A DNA stretch of 48,808 bases from positions 1-48,808 of the forward strand of contig JADIMR010000010.1 of assembly GCA_017694565.1 (NCBI GenBank), written 5' to 3'. This DNA is from Candidatus Enterocola intestinipullorum. GTDB lineage: Bacteria; Bacteroidota; Bacteroidia; Bacteroidales; Paludibacteraceae. Each line of letters begins with the position of its first letter. Within the stretch, counting starts at the first letter, position 1. The notes under the pieces are model-generated. The model was not told where the DNA came from, ran no database searches, and saw nothing but the letters and a program-made list of their open reading frames with translations. Position numbers and translations under genes: made by a program. Below are positions 27,501-34,616 of this stretch, one piece after another.

Positions 27501-30500
27501 CGGATGCAGACAAGGCGAATGCCAACGTGTACGAAATCGCAATGGATGTTTTGCCGGCCGACAACACGACAAAACAATTGAAATCGCTCGAAGTTTACGG
27601 TTTGCAAAGTGGTGAGAGCCAGATAGATTTTGCAGCCGAAACGTATAGTTACGAGTTTGACAGGGTATACGGGCGCAAGTACGGCACTGTTTACGCTCCT
27701 ATGTACGCGGAAGACGTATTGACCGTGGACATTAACGACAAGCAAGTAACCTATACACTTTCCAACGACAACAGCGCGGCAGTGGCTGGCGACGTGCGGT
27801 ATGTGTTGGCGTTCGCGGATGAAGAACCCGACGACAGCCGCCTTGGAGATATTCTTGCCGACGGTGTTTCCTTGCCCGATTTCAATGCCGACAAATATGA
27901 ATACGAAGTGGATGTAACCGACGGGTCATATCCAAAGATAGAGGCGGTCAAGGCATACGACTACCAAACGGTAGCCATGACATACGATGCCGGAAGTGTA
28001 GCATATATTATTAATGTGTCAGCTCCCGGTGCTGCCGAGGCTTCGGTTTACACCGTACGCTACAATGCCATTTTGTCGCAGGACGCGACGCTTGCCTCGC
28101 TTGTGGTTGCCGGTGAGGAGATAGTGTTGCAGGCCGGCAAGTACGCATACGAGTATCAATTGCCTGAGGGAACGACCCGTATGCCCGACGTTACGGCAAA
28201 TGCCAATGACGACGGCGCACAGGTCGGAATAAATTTGCCGCAATCCGTAGAAGGTTCTATCGAGATCGTGGTTACTTCCGAAGACGGCAACTTCACGCAA
28301 ACTTACACTGTGCAGTTATCGGTGAAGAAGTCGGATAATGCAAAATTGCAGATGATTTATGCCGGACACAAGGAAATCGACGGCTTTGATCCTGGTCAGT
28401 CAGGCTATCAGGTAACTGTCAAGAGCGGGGAATCCAAACCTGTAATTTCGTGGCAGAAGGCGCAAGTTTCCCAAAGCGTGGAGGTTACGGATTCCGAAAC
28501 ACAAACAGTGCTTACTGTTACGGCAGAGGACGGGCTTTCGACATTCGAGTATGTGATTGCTTACGTTTATGAATACTCTTCCGAAGCAGGAATAAGTTCG
28601 ATAAGCGTAGATGGCAAGTTGCTTGACGGATTCGAGCCGTCGCGTTACGACTACGCGCTTGAATTGCCGGTGGGAGCGACCGTGTTGCCTGAAATATCGA
28701 TAAAACCTTTGAGCGACAAACAATCAACCGAAATCGACAATGGCGGCGTAAACGGCGATTATGTGATTACTGCTGTTTCGGAGGATGGTAGCAAGACTGT
28801 GGTTTATACGATACATTTCAGTGTCAAACCATCGGAATATGACAATCTTTCAATGATTTACATAGGCGGGGAGAAACTGTCGGCTTCTGCTGCCGGTTTT
28901 GAAACGGTTACTGATTTCGCCCCCGATGTGTACGAGTACGATATAATATTGCCTGTGGGTTCTTCGACCGTACCAATGATTACTGCGGACAAGGGGGACG
29001 CATGGCAACAGGAGCCGCTAATCGAATCTTCCGGCGACGGCTTTACGGTGAAAATAATAGCAACGGCGCAAGCCGGCAATCAAAAGGTATATACCTTGAA
29101 TTTCAGCGTAAAAAAATCGGATGTCGCCACTTTGAAGATGATTTACGTGAATTACGAGGCGATGAATACGGAATCAGTCAATTTCGAGGTTGACAAGGAT
29201 TTCGCGCCCGACGTGTTCGAGTACGGTCTTGAATTGCCTGTCGGCAGCAATCCGGAAGATTTTGTCCTCACCTTTGACAAGGGCGACAGCTACCAGAATG
29301 CAGTTGCAAACCGCGAACCCGATGTTTATACGGTGGACGTGGCTGCGGAAGACGGTATCCATACCAACACCTATACCGTGAACATCAGCGTTAAAAAATC
29401 GGACAACGCCTATCTTTCGGATTTGTTGGTAAACGGCATAACAGTGGACGGTTTCGCGCCCGGAACTTTGTCGTATTCCATCGATTTGCCGGTGGGTACG
29501 GTTACCATGCCCAACGTGACATACGTTCCAGGAGACGCTTACCAGCGTCTTGTACACCAGGTTTCGGAAGATGGCGGCTATCACAAGATAATAGTAACTT
29601 CACAGTCAGGCAAGGTCAATGAATACGAGATAATATTCAACGTATTGAAAAGCGACAATGCCGAACTCGAAGATTTGCGCATAAGCCATGCCGATGCGGA
29701 CTTGCAACTCAGTCCTACGTTCGATCCGCAGGTTTACGACTATGTCCTTACTTTGCCTTATGAATATCGCGACGAGCTGCCGAAGTTCATAGCAATTGAA
29801 AAGTCGGGACAAACCATAGAAAGCGAGCATCAGCCCGAATCTGCCGATGACAGTTACAGCGTTACGGTTTTGGCGGAAAACGGGACCAGCGCCAAGACCT
29901 ATACCGTGAAATTGATGTTGATGCCCTCGGACATAGTTACTTTGGACATGATATATGCCGATGGTGCTGAAATCGTCGGCTTTGATCCGCAAGTGGCTTA
30001 TTATGAGACAGAATTGCTTTACGGCACAGAAAACTGTCCCATTGTCTCATGGGATTTGACCGAACCCGGCAGCGAAACAGCCGAGGCCGCATATTCGGAA
30101 ACTTCCGATGGATGGAGCGTTTCGATTACCGTAACGGCGGCCTCAGGCGACGTGAACGAGTACGTGCTTCATTTCATCATAGGCAAGGATGCGGAGAACC
30201 GTTTGGTTTCGTTCAAGGTATCCGGGAAACTTGTGGAAGGTTTCGATCCCGATGAAACCCAGTATACGGTTACCTATCCTGCATATACCGACAGTTCGGT
30301 GCTTCCCGTCGTCGACGACATAACATACGAACTGATGCACCCCGGAACGTCTACGGCCACAGTAATCCAAAGCGATGCCAATACCATCGTGATACAGGTT
30401 ACGGCAGCCAACGGCGATGTGCGTAATTACGTATTGGAAACCGTCATTGAAATATCGGACAATACCGGATTGGAAGCATTGTATGTAGATGGAGAACTTG

Positions 30501-31000
30501 TGGATGGCTTTGTTCCCGAAATAGACGAATATTATTATTCGTTGCCTTACGGCTCTACTTTCGTGGATGAAACGATTGTTACGTACCAGGCGGCGGAAAG
30601 CGGGCAGACGGTTACGTTGTACAAGGACGGAATGGATGTCAAGGTGTCCGTTACGGCACAGGATGGCAGTTCGATGCGTGTCTACACCATACATTTCGTG
30701 TCCTCATCGTTCGATCCGTCCAAGCAGGCTACTTTGGAAGACGTGTGTGTAACATCCACCGCGGACGGTTATTGGAAGTTCACTACCAAGTGTAACAACG
30801 TTTACGTTTGCCTTGCGGATCTTTCCGGACGGCCGATAGCCAATGTAATGCTCCCGCTGGTAGATCCCAATGTCCCGGATATTTGTTCGCCTTCGGCGGA
30901 GGGATACTTGTATGTGCCGCAATCGTCGGAAGTCTTGATATATTTCTTCCACAGCAACGGGCACAGGATTACGAGCGGCAAAATCAGGACTCATAACTGA
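21518..31000 (+). CDS. Giant secreted protein: two PCMD-like domains and about 30 cadherin-like beta-sandwich repeats
   Basis: This 3160-residue protein has a signal peptide (RFGFVALCLAFASFANA, cut near 23/24). Residues 26-265 form a PCMD-like beta-sandwich (LPNNDFSQAGGDF ... SILVDEVKLIYSS); a second copy at about 1547-1765 starts IPNGNFEQWSG and ends IYVDNLRAVYNS. The rest is about 15 plus 15 repeats of roughly 80-95 residues. Their pattern, L..I.v.G..L.gF.Pd...Y.v.LP.Gt...P.i...k.d..Q.v.....v.G...I.V.a.nG....Y.i.F.v.kS, fits the cadherin-like beta-sandwich family PF12733. Residues 3070-3160 (DLSGRPIANV ... SNGHRITSGKIRTHN) resemble a degenerate T9SS sorting domain. A surface adhesin or glycan-binding filament is inferred. 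No catalytic motif was seen. Confidence 0.88.
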   Translation: MNFKNIRFGFVALCLAFASFANAQQLPNNDFSQAGGDFNGSTQPASWNGSNVTQVGLKFTFVEWKQGAGRNGDGAVSVSNKEVGALGITATAPGYLSLGQPFSYVQGLSKDNATAGTEGGIAFTYRPDTMSVWLQRSANGQEDLNLVVYSWKGTSKSNKYAANGGGCLTMDRDYIDEESDIRQDDKNTCGTNVEATQISDGHYRTRETWSEWREIKVPVKYYNDEIPEKINVILSSGNYPNFRANSGMYAGNSILVDEVKLIYSSKIHELRLNNVPYASFNPSRLEYTIEVAEGESMPTITAKRSGRTLSGSEISINYGAIEGAPTTVTVKAEDGSSTTTYTINFVRKRDTNPRLNSLSVNGTPISGFASNVSNYKVSLPYGTTGFPEITYEKGHEGQQVEIKECPIPGTAQVVVHAENPEYSMTYNIEFSVGELTDTTLADILVNGKSIPGYSPTKLTYTVEVPTGTTEDPEILYVSAYPEGMQTVVVVNNGLNGQSTITVSAPGTSTSRVYKLSFKVTESSYCYLDNIYLDGVPLDGFAPETFSYDVALGPDAVSLPEITFDKGDEYQNVTIESGGLDGTTLIKVSAQNGINSAVYRLNFNVQKSSNSKLSAIYIGGEPLENFSADVTTYKVLLPVGTVELPEITWEKGDEYQTVTPTYGGINGETKLLVTAQSGARTQYVLGFSVQKADVSTLEGISLGGIPLEGFSPLVTEYDIVLPVGTVVLPDIAYTVHDEYQVVTVDRGNVNGTTRITVRAQSGAVTIYYLNFSVQLSSNTRLSSIVIGGEPLADFEADKQDYSVELPAGTVELPTIEAVKADDYQTVSISKGGVNGVSVIYVQAQNGDSFEYRINFSVKKSENAYLAAIYVDGILLDGFEAGVFNYDYTLDTEADECPEITVEKADANQGVQIVTPVLEGRATITVTPEQGDANIYTIDFAFERSADDKLGGITVGGEPLPGFSPDENAYDYVLPSGTVSLPAIEVQKGDDGQTVEVITNGVEGLTSITVVAANGSENVYNIDFSVMKSSVSTLKAVKIGDYEIEIVDGVYEYEYILPEPVSQAAFSLRSARADNAVLPLVVPIKSDALSHLTMCLPKTEGLIIIKTYSEDGSSNNVYTINVHYAEETSAELKSLTVGGEAVELRHGVYEYDIERPYGFETQEVSYEKAYAGQIVSVSNNRNAISVEVVAESGDKAVYTINVNELPATNATLKGLEIYDAANLQYVPLDGFAADKYDYEYLLAQGTETVPAVNPVLSDDMQKIQIVYGKPDSATVIKVTSGNGDTSEYKIVFKTEKSSVSSLDMIYLDGEELGNFNCSFDPDIFEYRAVLPYGTTDVPSITYDRAQEGEKVNVAYGGLNEAAIITVVAEDGSQSVYTLYFDVDYNGKANTLANIMLNGEGIENFSPDTYEYTVVLPYNSTTPSVAYTKSFNEQSVLVANEGLNRVKLTVRSNIGLEDAEYVINFTIAENPASLSAITINGSDLAGFATRKYKYVYTVPAGEDTPQVKFFSLDGSEIAAAVSNVNYAQCVNTVGEESLTYTVYFHYADDVIPNGNFEQWSGTKYNGAQKPTGWTAPADVAEKYKVTATYTTGKEVINDGGALLLQTYYDTSGNPFGGTGNAYSISGSIPGMITTGNMSISFASFGNSQSSVSGGIAFRNTPDSVTVDYNPSSNTRIDNWRMLANYFDANGIQHDNVYTGSFDKKNQWQVATLQIPYAEDVRKTGVSMFNFTLNAASSENAKDFGSTLANYKASAIYVDNLRAVYNSAITSVKVNGVDAVLDGDVYTVQISDTDYYRLPEIEIDGEVPDQEYVIDYGTEVAENNTVVRNVKITSYAEDGTSSEYALRITRPIYNYLSDIKINGTSLEGFAPDKFEYKVSLPAGSSAPDIQAFAATNSQDLEYYVEGDWYSVSVTNINGGKMIYNIIFEAAASADNKLAGIFLDGESLEGFAPDKLQYAISLPAGTKQFPVVSVKKGNAGQYVDINETEQGVSISVYAESDADKANANVYEIAMDVLPADNTTKQLKSLEVYGLQSGESQIDFAAETYSYEFDRVYGRKYGTVYAPMYAEDVLTVDINDKQVTYTLSNDNSAAVAGDVRYVLAFADEEPDDSRLGDILADGVSLPDFNADKYEYEVDVTDGSYPKIEAVKAYDYQTVAMTYDAGSVAYIINVSAPGAAEASVYTVRYNAILSQDATLASLVVAGEEIVLQAGKYAYEYQLPEGTTRMPDVTANANDDGAQVGINLPQSVEGSIEIVVTSEDGNFTQTYTVQLSVKKSDNAKLQMIYAGHKEIDGFDPGQSGYQVTVKSGESKPVISWQKAQVSQSVEVTDSETQTVLTVTAEDGLSTFEYVIAYVYEYSSEAGISSISVDGKLLDGFEPSRYDYALELPVGATVLPEISIKPLSDKQSTEIDNGGVNGDYVITAVSEDGSKTVVYTIHFSVKPSEYDNLSMIYIGGEKLSASAAGFETVTDFAPDVYEYDIILPVGSSTVPMITADKGDAWQQEPLIESSGDGFTVKIIATAQAGNQKVYTLNFSVKKSDVATLKMIYVNYEAMNTESVNFEVDKDFAPDVFEYGLELPVGSNPEDFVLTFDKGDSYQNAVANREPDVYTVDVAAEDGIHTNTYTVNISVKKSDNAYLSDLLVNGITVDGFAPGTLSYSIDLPVGTVTMPNVTYVPGDAYQRLVHQVSEDGGYHKIIVTSQSGKVNEYEIIFNVLKSDNAELEDLRISHADADLQLSPTFDPQVYDYVLTLPYEYRDELPKFIAIEKSGQTIESEHQPESADDSYSVTVLAENGTSAKTYTVKLMLMPSDIVTLDMIYADGAEIVGFDPQVAYYETELLYGTENCPIVSWDLTEPGSETAEAAYSETSDGWSVSITVTAASGDVNEYVLHFIIGKDAENRLVSFKVSGKLVEGFDPDETQYTVTYPAYTDSSVLPVVDDITYELMHPGTSTATVIQSDANTIVIQVTAANGDVRNYVLETVIEISDNTGLEALYVDGELVDGFVPEIDEYYYSLPYGSTFVDETIVTYQAAESGQTVTLYKDGMDVKVSVTAQDGSSMRVYTIHFVSSSFDPSKQATLEDVCVTSTADGYWKFTTKCNNVYVCLADLSGRPIANVMLPLVDPNVPDICSPSAEGYLYVPQSSEVLIYFFHSNGHRITSGKIRTHN

Positions 31001-31076
31001 TAAATTCCGGAGAGCGGTAACTGACATGTTTTTTTGTCGTGTTGTCGTAAAATTCCGGTTGTACATACCATATTCC

Positions 31077-31124
31077 CGCAGGGATTTATATGAGGCTTCG
31101 GCCCGATAAATCCCTGCGTTTTTT
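31077..31124 (+). terminator. Intrinsic terminator after the giant gene
   Basis: CGCAGGGATTTA (31077-31088) pairs perfectly with TAAATCCCTGCG (31107-31118), followed by six T's. Confidence 0.92.
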
Positions 31125-31331
31125 ATGGGCGGTATTTTGAACCCATAACCGGTCTGCCATTGTTTGCGACCTACGTGCGACGTATTTCCATTAAGTAAAA
31201 TTAACTCGTTTGCTTGTCGTCATTCAAGATGAAAAGACTAAATTTGAAAATGTGAGGTGTTTTGTACACGTCTTGCAATCGTTTGCAAATTAATTGATTA
31301 CATATCAAACGTTTAACCAAATTTTATAACT
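31125..31331 (+). promoter_or_regulatory. Intergenic promoter region of the next secreted-protein gene
   Basis: The gap 31001-31331 has no gene. After the terminator, TAAATTTG at 31239-31246 with TTG at 31214-31216 (22-bp spacer, long) is the best promoter candidate. It leaves a leader of about 80 nt. Confidence 0.5.
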
Positions 31332-34097
31332 ATGAAAAAGTTATTACTATTCTTTTCTGCGATGCTGCTTGCCTTAGGCACGGCATTCGCACAGGAGGCG
31401 GTTAGTAACGAGCAGTGGCAGGCGGATTACAATGCCGAAACCAAAACGTTGACTGTTACTGTAACCGCAACTCAAATCAACGGGGCTGATGCTGCTACCG
31501 GTGTCGAGGGTCTTGTCGGGTTTATCTGGAAAGATGCGGTAGGCTCAGGTACTAATTTACCAGTGGAGAAGTCCAATAACGGCTTTACTATGACAGCAGC
31601 TGTAAGCAATGTGGAAGCAACAGATAAAGTAACTTTGATTGCCCGTTGGGAATGGGCAGGCGGCGGCATCTACCAAGCGCCTGATTATGTTTACGGAGAG
31701 TCGGGAGGAGAAGAACCCGAACCGGAACCAGCAGAACCGGTTACTCCCACGGCAGAAAGTTATGTAGTTACATGGGAAGCTCCTGTTTACGATGCATCGG
31801 CGCAGACGCTCACTCTAAGCGGTGCAATCGCCACGGCTGAAAATGCCGGTTTCGAATGGAGCCAGATTACAGGTCCTATGGTTAATTTCACAATCAACCA
31901 AGGTTCGGATGTTACTGTCGGAGCAGCTAATGTTGACGGCAAGTATACGGCTACATTCAGCAATGTTGTTGCAGGTACGCAACTTTCTTACAAGGCAAAT
32001 ATCATTACAGGCGCTAATGCTGTCGTAGCAGGCTCGAACGTTACAGTGTCTGACGAAGGCTGGGTTTACACTCCCGAAGGCGAAGTGGAACCTGAACCCG
32101 AACCTGTAACCGTTTCCATCGTGGCGCAGTATCTTAACGGAAATGCCGCATTCTCATCCACAATGACTGTTCCTGTCGCTACTGCCAATGCCGATGGCGA
32201 TGTGGACGTTACTTGCCAATTCTACTATTACAGTGCAGCTGACGAGTATGCCCAAGCTACACCGGTCGGAGAGGTATTTTCCGATAATACGGAAGGCAGC
32301 TTAGTTGTGGATGATGTAGAGATTCAGGCTTCATCGGCATTCCCTCTTCCCGCAGGTACTTACAAATTCGAAGCGGTTTGGATGTATGGCGAAGAAGAAT
32401 TGAGAACCGGTCTTTCTGCCGAAGTGGTAGTTCCCGAACCTGAACCTGCCGAAACATGGTATATTACCGGTGACGGCGCGGACAAGGATTATTGGTGCGG
32501 CGGCAAGAATTGGGATCCTGCCGGTCTTGAACTACTGACTTTGGACGGTGAGGTATATGTTTATTCCACTACCGTACAAGCCGGCACTTACAACTTCAAG
32601 ATTACAAACGGCGGTTGGTACGATCCCGAAAGCAACCCTGATGGCATCAACTACGGCTACACCAACGTGAATTCTGCTGCCAGCAGGAGCGGCTATGAAG
32701 ACGGTGGCGGCAACAACGTCCGCTTTACTGTGGCCGCCGAAGCGCAAATAACAATAACTCTTGATCCTGCAGCTGCCGAAAATGCAAAAATCACATTGTT
32801 GTCTTCTGTTGATTTCGGACAGCCCGAAATAACAAGGTGGACGTTGACAGGCGCAGTTCCTTTCTTTGTAGGTGATGGCGACTGGTCGTTCCAGGAAGGC
32901 AACGATCTGGTAGAAACCGAAGACGGTGTTTGGACGATTACATACGAAGCCGTGCAAGTTACTGCCGAACAAGCAAATCTGTCTTACGAATACAAGGCCG
33001 GAGCAAACGGCGGCTACACCGTAGGTGAATTCCCGCAAGGCGGCAACCAAACTTTCACCATGCCGGAAGCCGGCGTATACAACATTACGTTTACCTTGAA
33101 CACCAACGAATGGACATTGGCGGTTGATAACGAGGACATTACACCCAAAGGTCCGGATGCCCTTTATCTCCGTGGCGATATGGGAGGCTTGGGCTGGCAC
33201 GATAACGAAACGAATCCCGACAATATGGCAGATTGGGCGCTTGCAACGACTACTGACAACATAGTATACGTTTGGGATTGGAGCGATGCGCCGCGTAAAC
33301 TTGAAGGCAACTTCAAGTTTGGACGCTTGCAAACAGCGGAAGAAGTAGAAGCCGATCAAGGCTGGGGCGGCCTTGCCGATGGAGTTTACGGTACGGATGG
33401 AATTAGCGAAGTTACCGAAGAACTCGGCTCTTATCCCATCGCGACTCCCGGCGGCAATTTCAATATGGGCGGAAACTCATATCTTATTTCCAAGATTACG
33501 CTCGATTTGATTTCAATGACCGTAACGTTCGAATATAACGAACCCGATCCTGAAATATCCATCTATCTCGCAGGCGGCTCTTTCGGCGATGGAGTTCTTG
33601 GCGTGGTAGAAGAGGAAACCGAATCTGCTACATGGACGTTTGAAGAACCTGCGACTGTAAGCGGTTCGTTTGCAATTGAGATATCTATACTTGCTTATGG
33701 ATCCGAAGCAGCAGACGTATATTATGTAGGACCTGAAACTGCAGGACCGATTGTCCTGAACGAGGGCACAGCTGTCGTTGAGGTCGTACGGACCGAGGAA
33801 CAAGGCAACATGTTCGTTGTTCCCGAAGGTGAAACATGGGCTGTAAGCTCGATAGTTTTGCAAGGCGGCTCGGAAAACACCAATGGTACCGTTACGATTA
33901 CGGCAAGCGTTATCCCGACAGCAATTGATGAAACCGAAGCCGCAGTAGTAACTGCAGCCGACGGACGTATTTACGCCGAAGGCGAATTTACAATCGTCAA
34001 TCTTGCAGGTCAGGATATTACGGATGCGAACGGTAGTTTGCAAGGCACGTACATCGTGATTACAGGTGATGATGCGGTCAAGGTATATGTGGATTAA
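31332..34097 (+). CDS. Multi-domain secreted protein with putative starch/glycan-binding modules and T9SS-type C-terminal domain
   Basis: This 921-residue protein has a signal peptide (KKLLLFFSAMLLALGTAFA). Three beta-rich domains are separated by Glu-Pro linkers at about 127-137, 250-258 and 366-374. From about 376, SusE/SusF- or X25-like modules appear: WYITGDGADKDYWCGG with YNFKITNGGW, then WTLTGAVPFFVGDGDWSF, then ALYLRGDMGGLGWHD with NFKFGRL. A further domain starts near 740 (ISIYLAGGSFGDG). Residues 867-921 (TAADGRIYAEGEFTIVNLAG ... GTYIVITGDDAVKVYVD) match a type-A Por secretion sorting domain, implying T9SS export to the surface. No catalytic residues were recognised. Binding of alpha-glucan-like sugars is inferred from module similarity only. 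Confidence 0.75.
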   Translation: MKKLLLFFSAMLLALGTAFAQEAVSNEQWQADYNAETKTLTVTVTATQINGADAATGVEGLVGFIWKDAVGSGTNLPVEKSNNGFTMTAAVSNVEATDKVTLIARWEWAGGGIYQAPDYVYGESGGEEPEPEPAEPVTPTAESYVVTWEAPVYDASAQTLTLSGAIATAENAGFEWSQITGPMVNFTINQGSDVTVGAANVDGKYTATFSNVVAGTQLSYKANIITGANAVVAGSNVTVSDEGWVYTPEGEVEPEPEPVTVSIVAQYLNGNAAFSSTMTVPVATANADGDVDVTCQFYYYSAADEYAQATPVGEVFSDNTEGSLVVDDVEIQASSAFPLPAGTYKFEAVWMYGEEELRTGLSAEVVVPEPEPAETWYITGDGADKDYWCGGKNWDPAGLELLTLDGEVYVYSTTVQAGTYNFKITNGGWYDPESNPDGINYGYTNVNSAASRSGYEDGGGNNVRFTVAAEAQITITLDPAAAENAKITLLSSVDFGQPEITRWTLTGAVPFFVGDGDWSFQEGNDLVETEDGVWTITYEAVQVTAEQANLSYEYKAGANGGYTVGEFPQGGNQTFTMPEAGVYNITFTLNTNEWTLAVDNEDITPKGPDALYLRGDMGGLGWHDNETNPDNMADWALATTTDNIVYVWDWSDAPRKLEGNFKFGRLQTAEEVEADQGWGGLADGVYGTDGISEVTEELGSYPIATPGGNFNMGGNSYLISKITLDLISMTVTFEYNEPDPEISIYLAGGSFGDGVLGVVEEETESATWTFEEPATVSGSFAIEISILAYGSEAADVYYVGPETAGPIVLNEGTAVVEVVRTEEQGNMFVVPEGETWAVSSIVLQGGSENTNGTVTITASVIPTAIDETEAAVVTAADGRIYAEGEFTIVNLAGQDITDANGSLQGTYIVITGDDAVKVYVD

Positions 34098-34148
34098 TAA
34101 TCCATTGCCATTCAAAAAAAGCCGTTCCAAAATGGAACGGCTTTTTTT
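34090..34148 (+). terminator. Terminator after the T9SS cargo gene
   Basis: GCCGTTCCA (34121-34129), loop aaa, and TGGAACGGC (34133-34141) are flanked by an A7 tract and a T7 tract, giving a 16-bp stem. A perfect palindrome TGGATTAATAATCCA (34090-34104) spans the stop codon just before it. Confidence 0.92.
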
Positions 34149-34510
34149 GTGGGCAGTTAGCCGCTTCGCGGCAGTGGATAGTTAGCGATGCTTCGCATCG
34201 CAGTGGATAGTGGATAGTGGTTAGTAGATAGTAGATAGTGGTTAGTTACAGCAGGCACCTCGTAGTGCAAGCACAACGTTCGGGGGATAAGACAATGCGG
34301 AACATGCGGAGCAGGTTAGTGCAAGCTATCGCAGGAGATTCGCACCGCCGTAGGCAACGGGCGAAGCCCGGCGCGTAAGCGTAAGTTAAATGAAAAAATG
34401 CTGCGAAGCAGCGGAGCGAAAATGCCCATGCCCCCTCTGGGGGCTGGATTTTTTGACCTATCCGGTCAAAAAATCCGGGGGATTAGACAATGCGTAGCCT
34501 GCGAAGCAGG
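34149..34510. repeat. Repeat-dense intergenic region: heptamers, mini-hairpins and two composite repeats
   Basis: No gene was seen. TTAGTGG/ATAGTGG heptamers fill 34172-34250. Mini-hairpins with ttc or gaa loops lie at 34160-34172, 34185-34201, 34358-34370, 34400-34412 and 34498-34510. A shortened composite repeat is at 34256-34296 (CACCTCGTAGTG ... GGGGGATAAGACAAT). A fuller one is at 34430-34491: GCCCCC-tct-GGGGGC, then the perfect 13-bp stem GGATTTTTTGACC (34446-34458)/GGTCAAAAAATCC (34464-34476), then GGGGGATTAGACAAT. Confidence 0.8.
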
Positions 34511-34517
34511 TTAGTGA

Positions 34518-34600
34518 TTGGATATTGGTATTTTTCGCTAATTTTGAAAAACATTTTCGGACGAGTCCGAAAACTATAAATATGCTGTTGTTTAAAACAG
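34518..34600 (+). promoter_or_regulatory. Promoter and structured leader of the golvesin/amidase gene
   Basis: TTG at 34518-34520, an 18-bp spacer and TAATTTTG at 34539-34546 form a promoter. The leader then contains the hairpin TTTTCGGA (34554-34561)/TCCGAAAA (34566-34573) and the weaker GCTGTT/AACAGC (about 34583-34600), both before the ATG at 34617. Any regulatory role is inference. Confidence 0.6.
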
Positions 34601-34616
34601 CTAATATCAGACAACG

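Noticed and set aside
21518-31000. The long repeat array considered as DNA-level tandem repeats or a CRISPR-like locus
   Set aside because: The repeats are conserved only at protein level, with no identical DNA units or spacers; it is one open reading frame.
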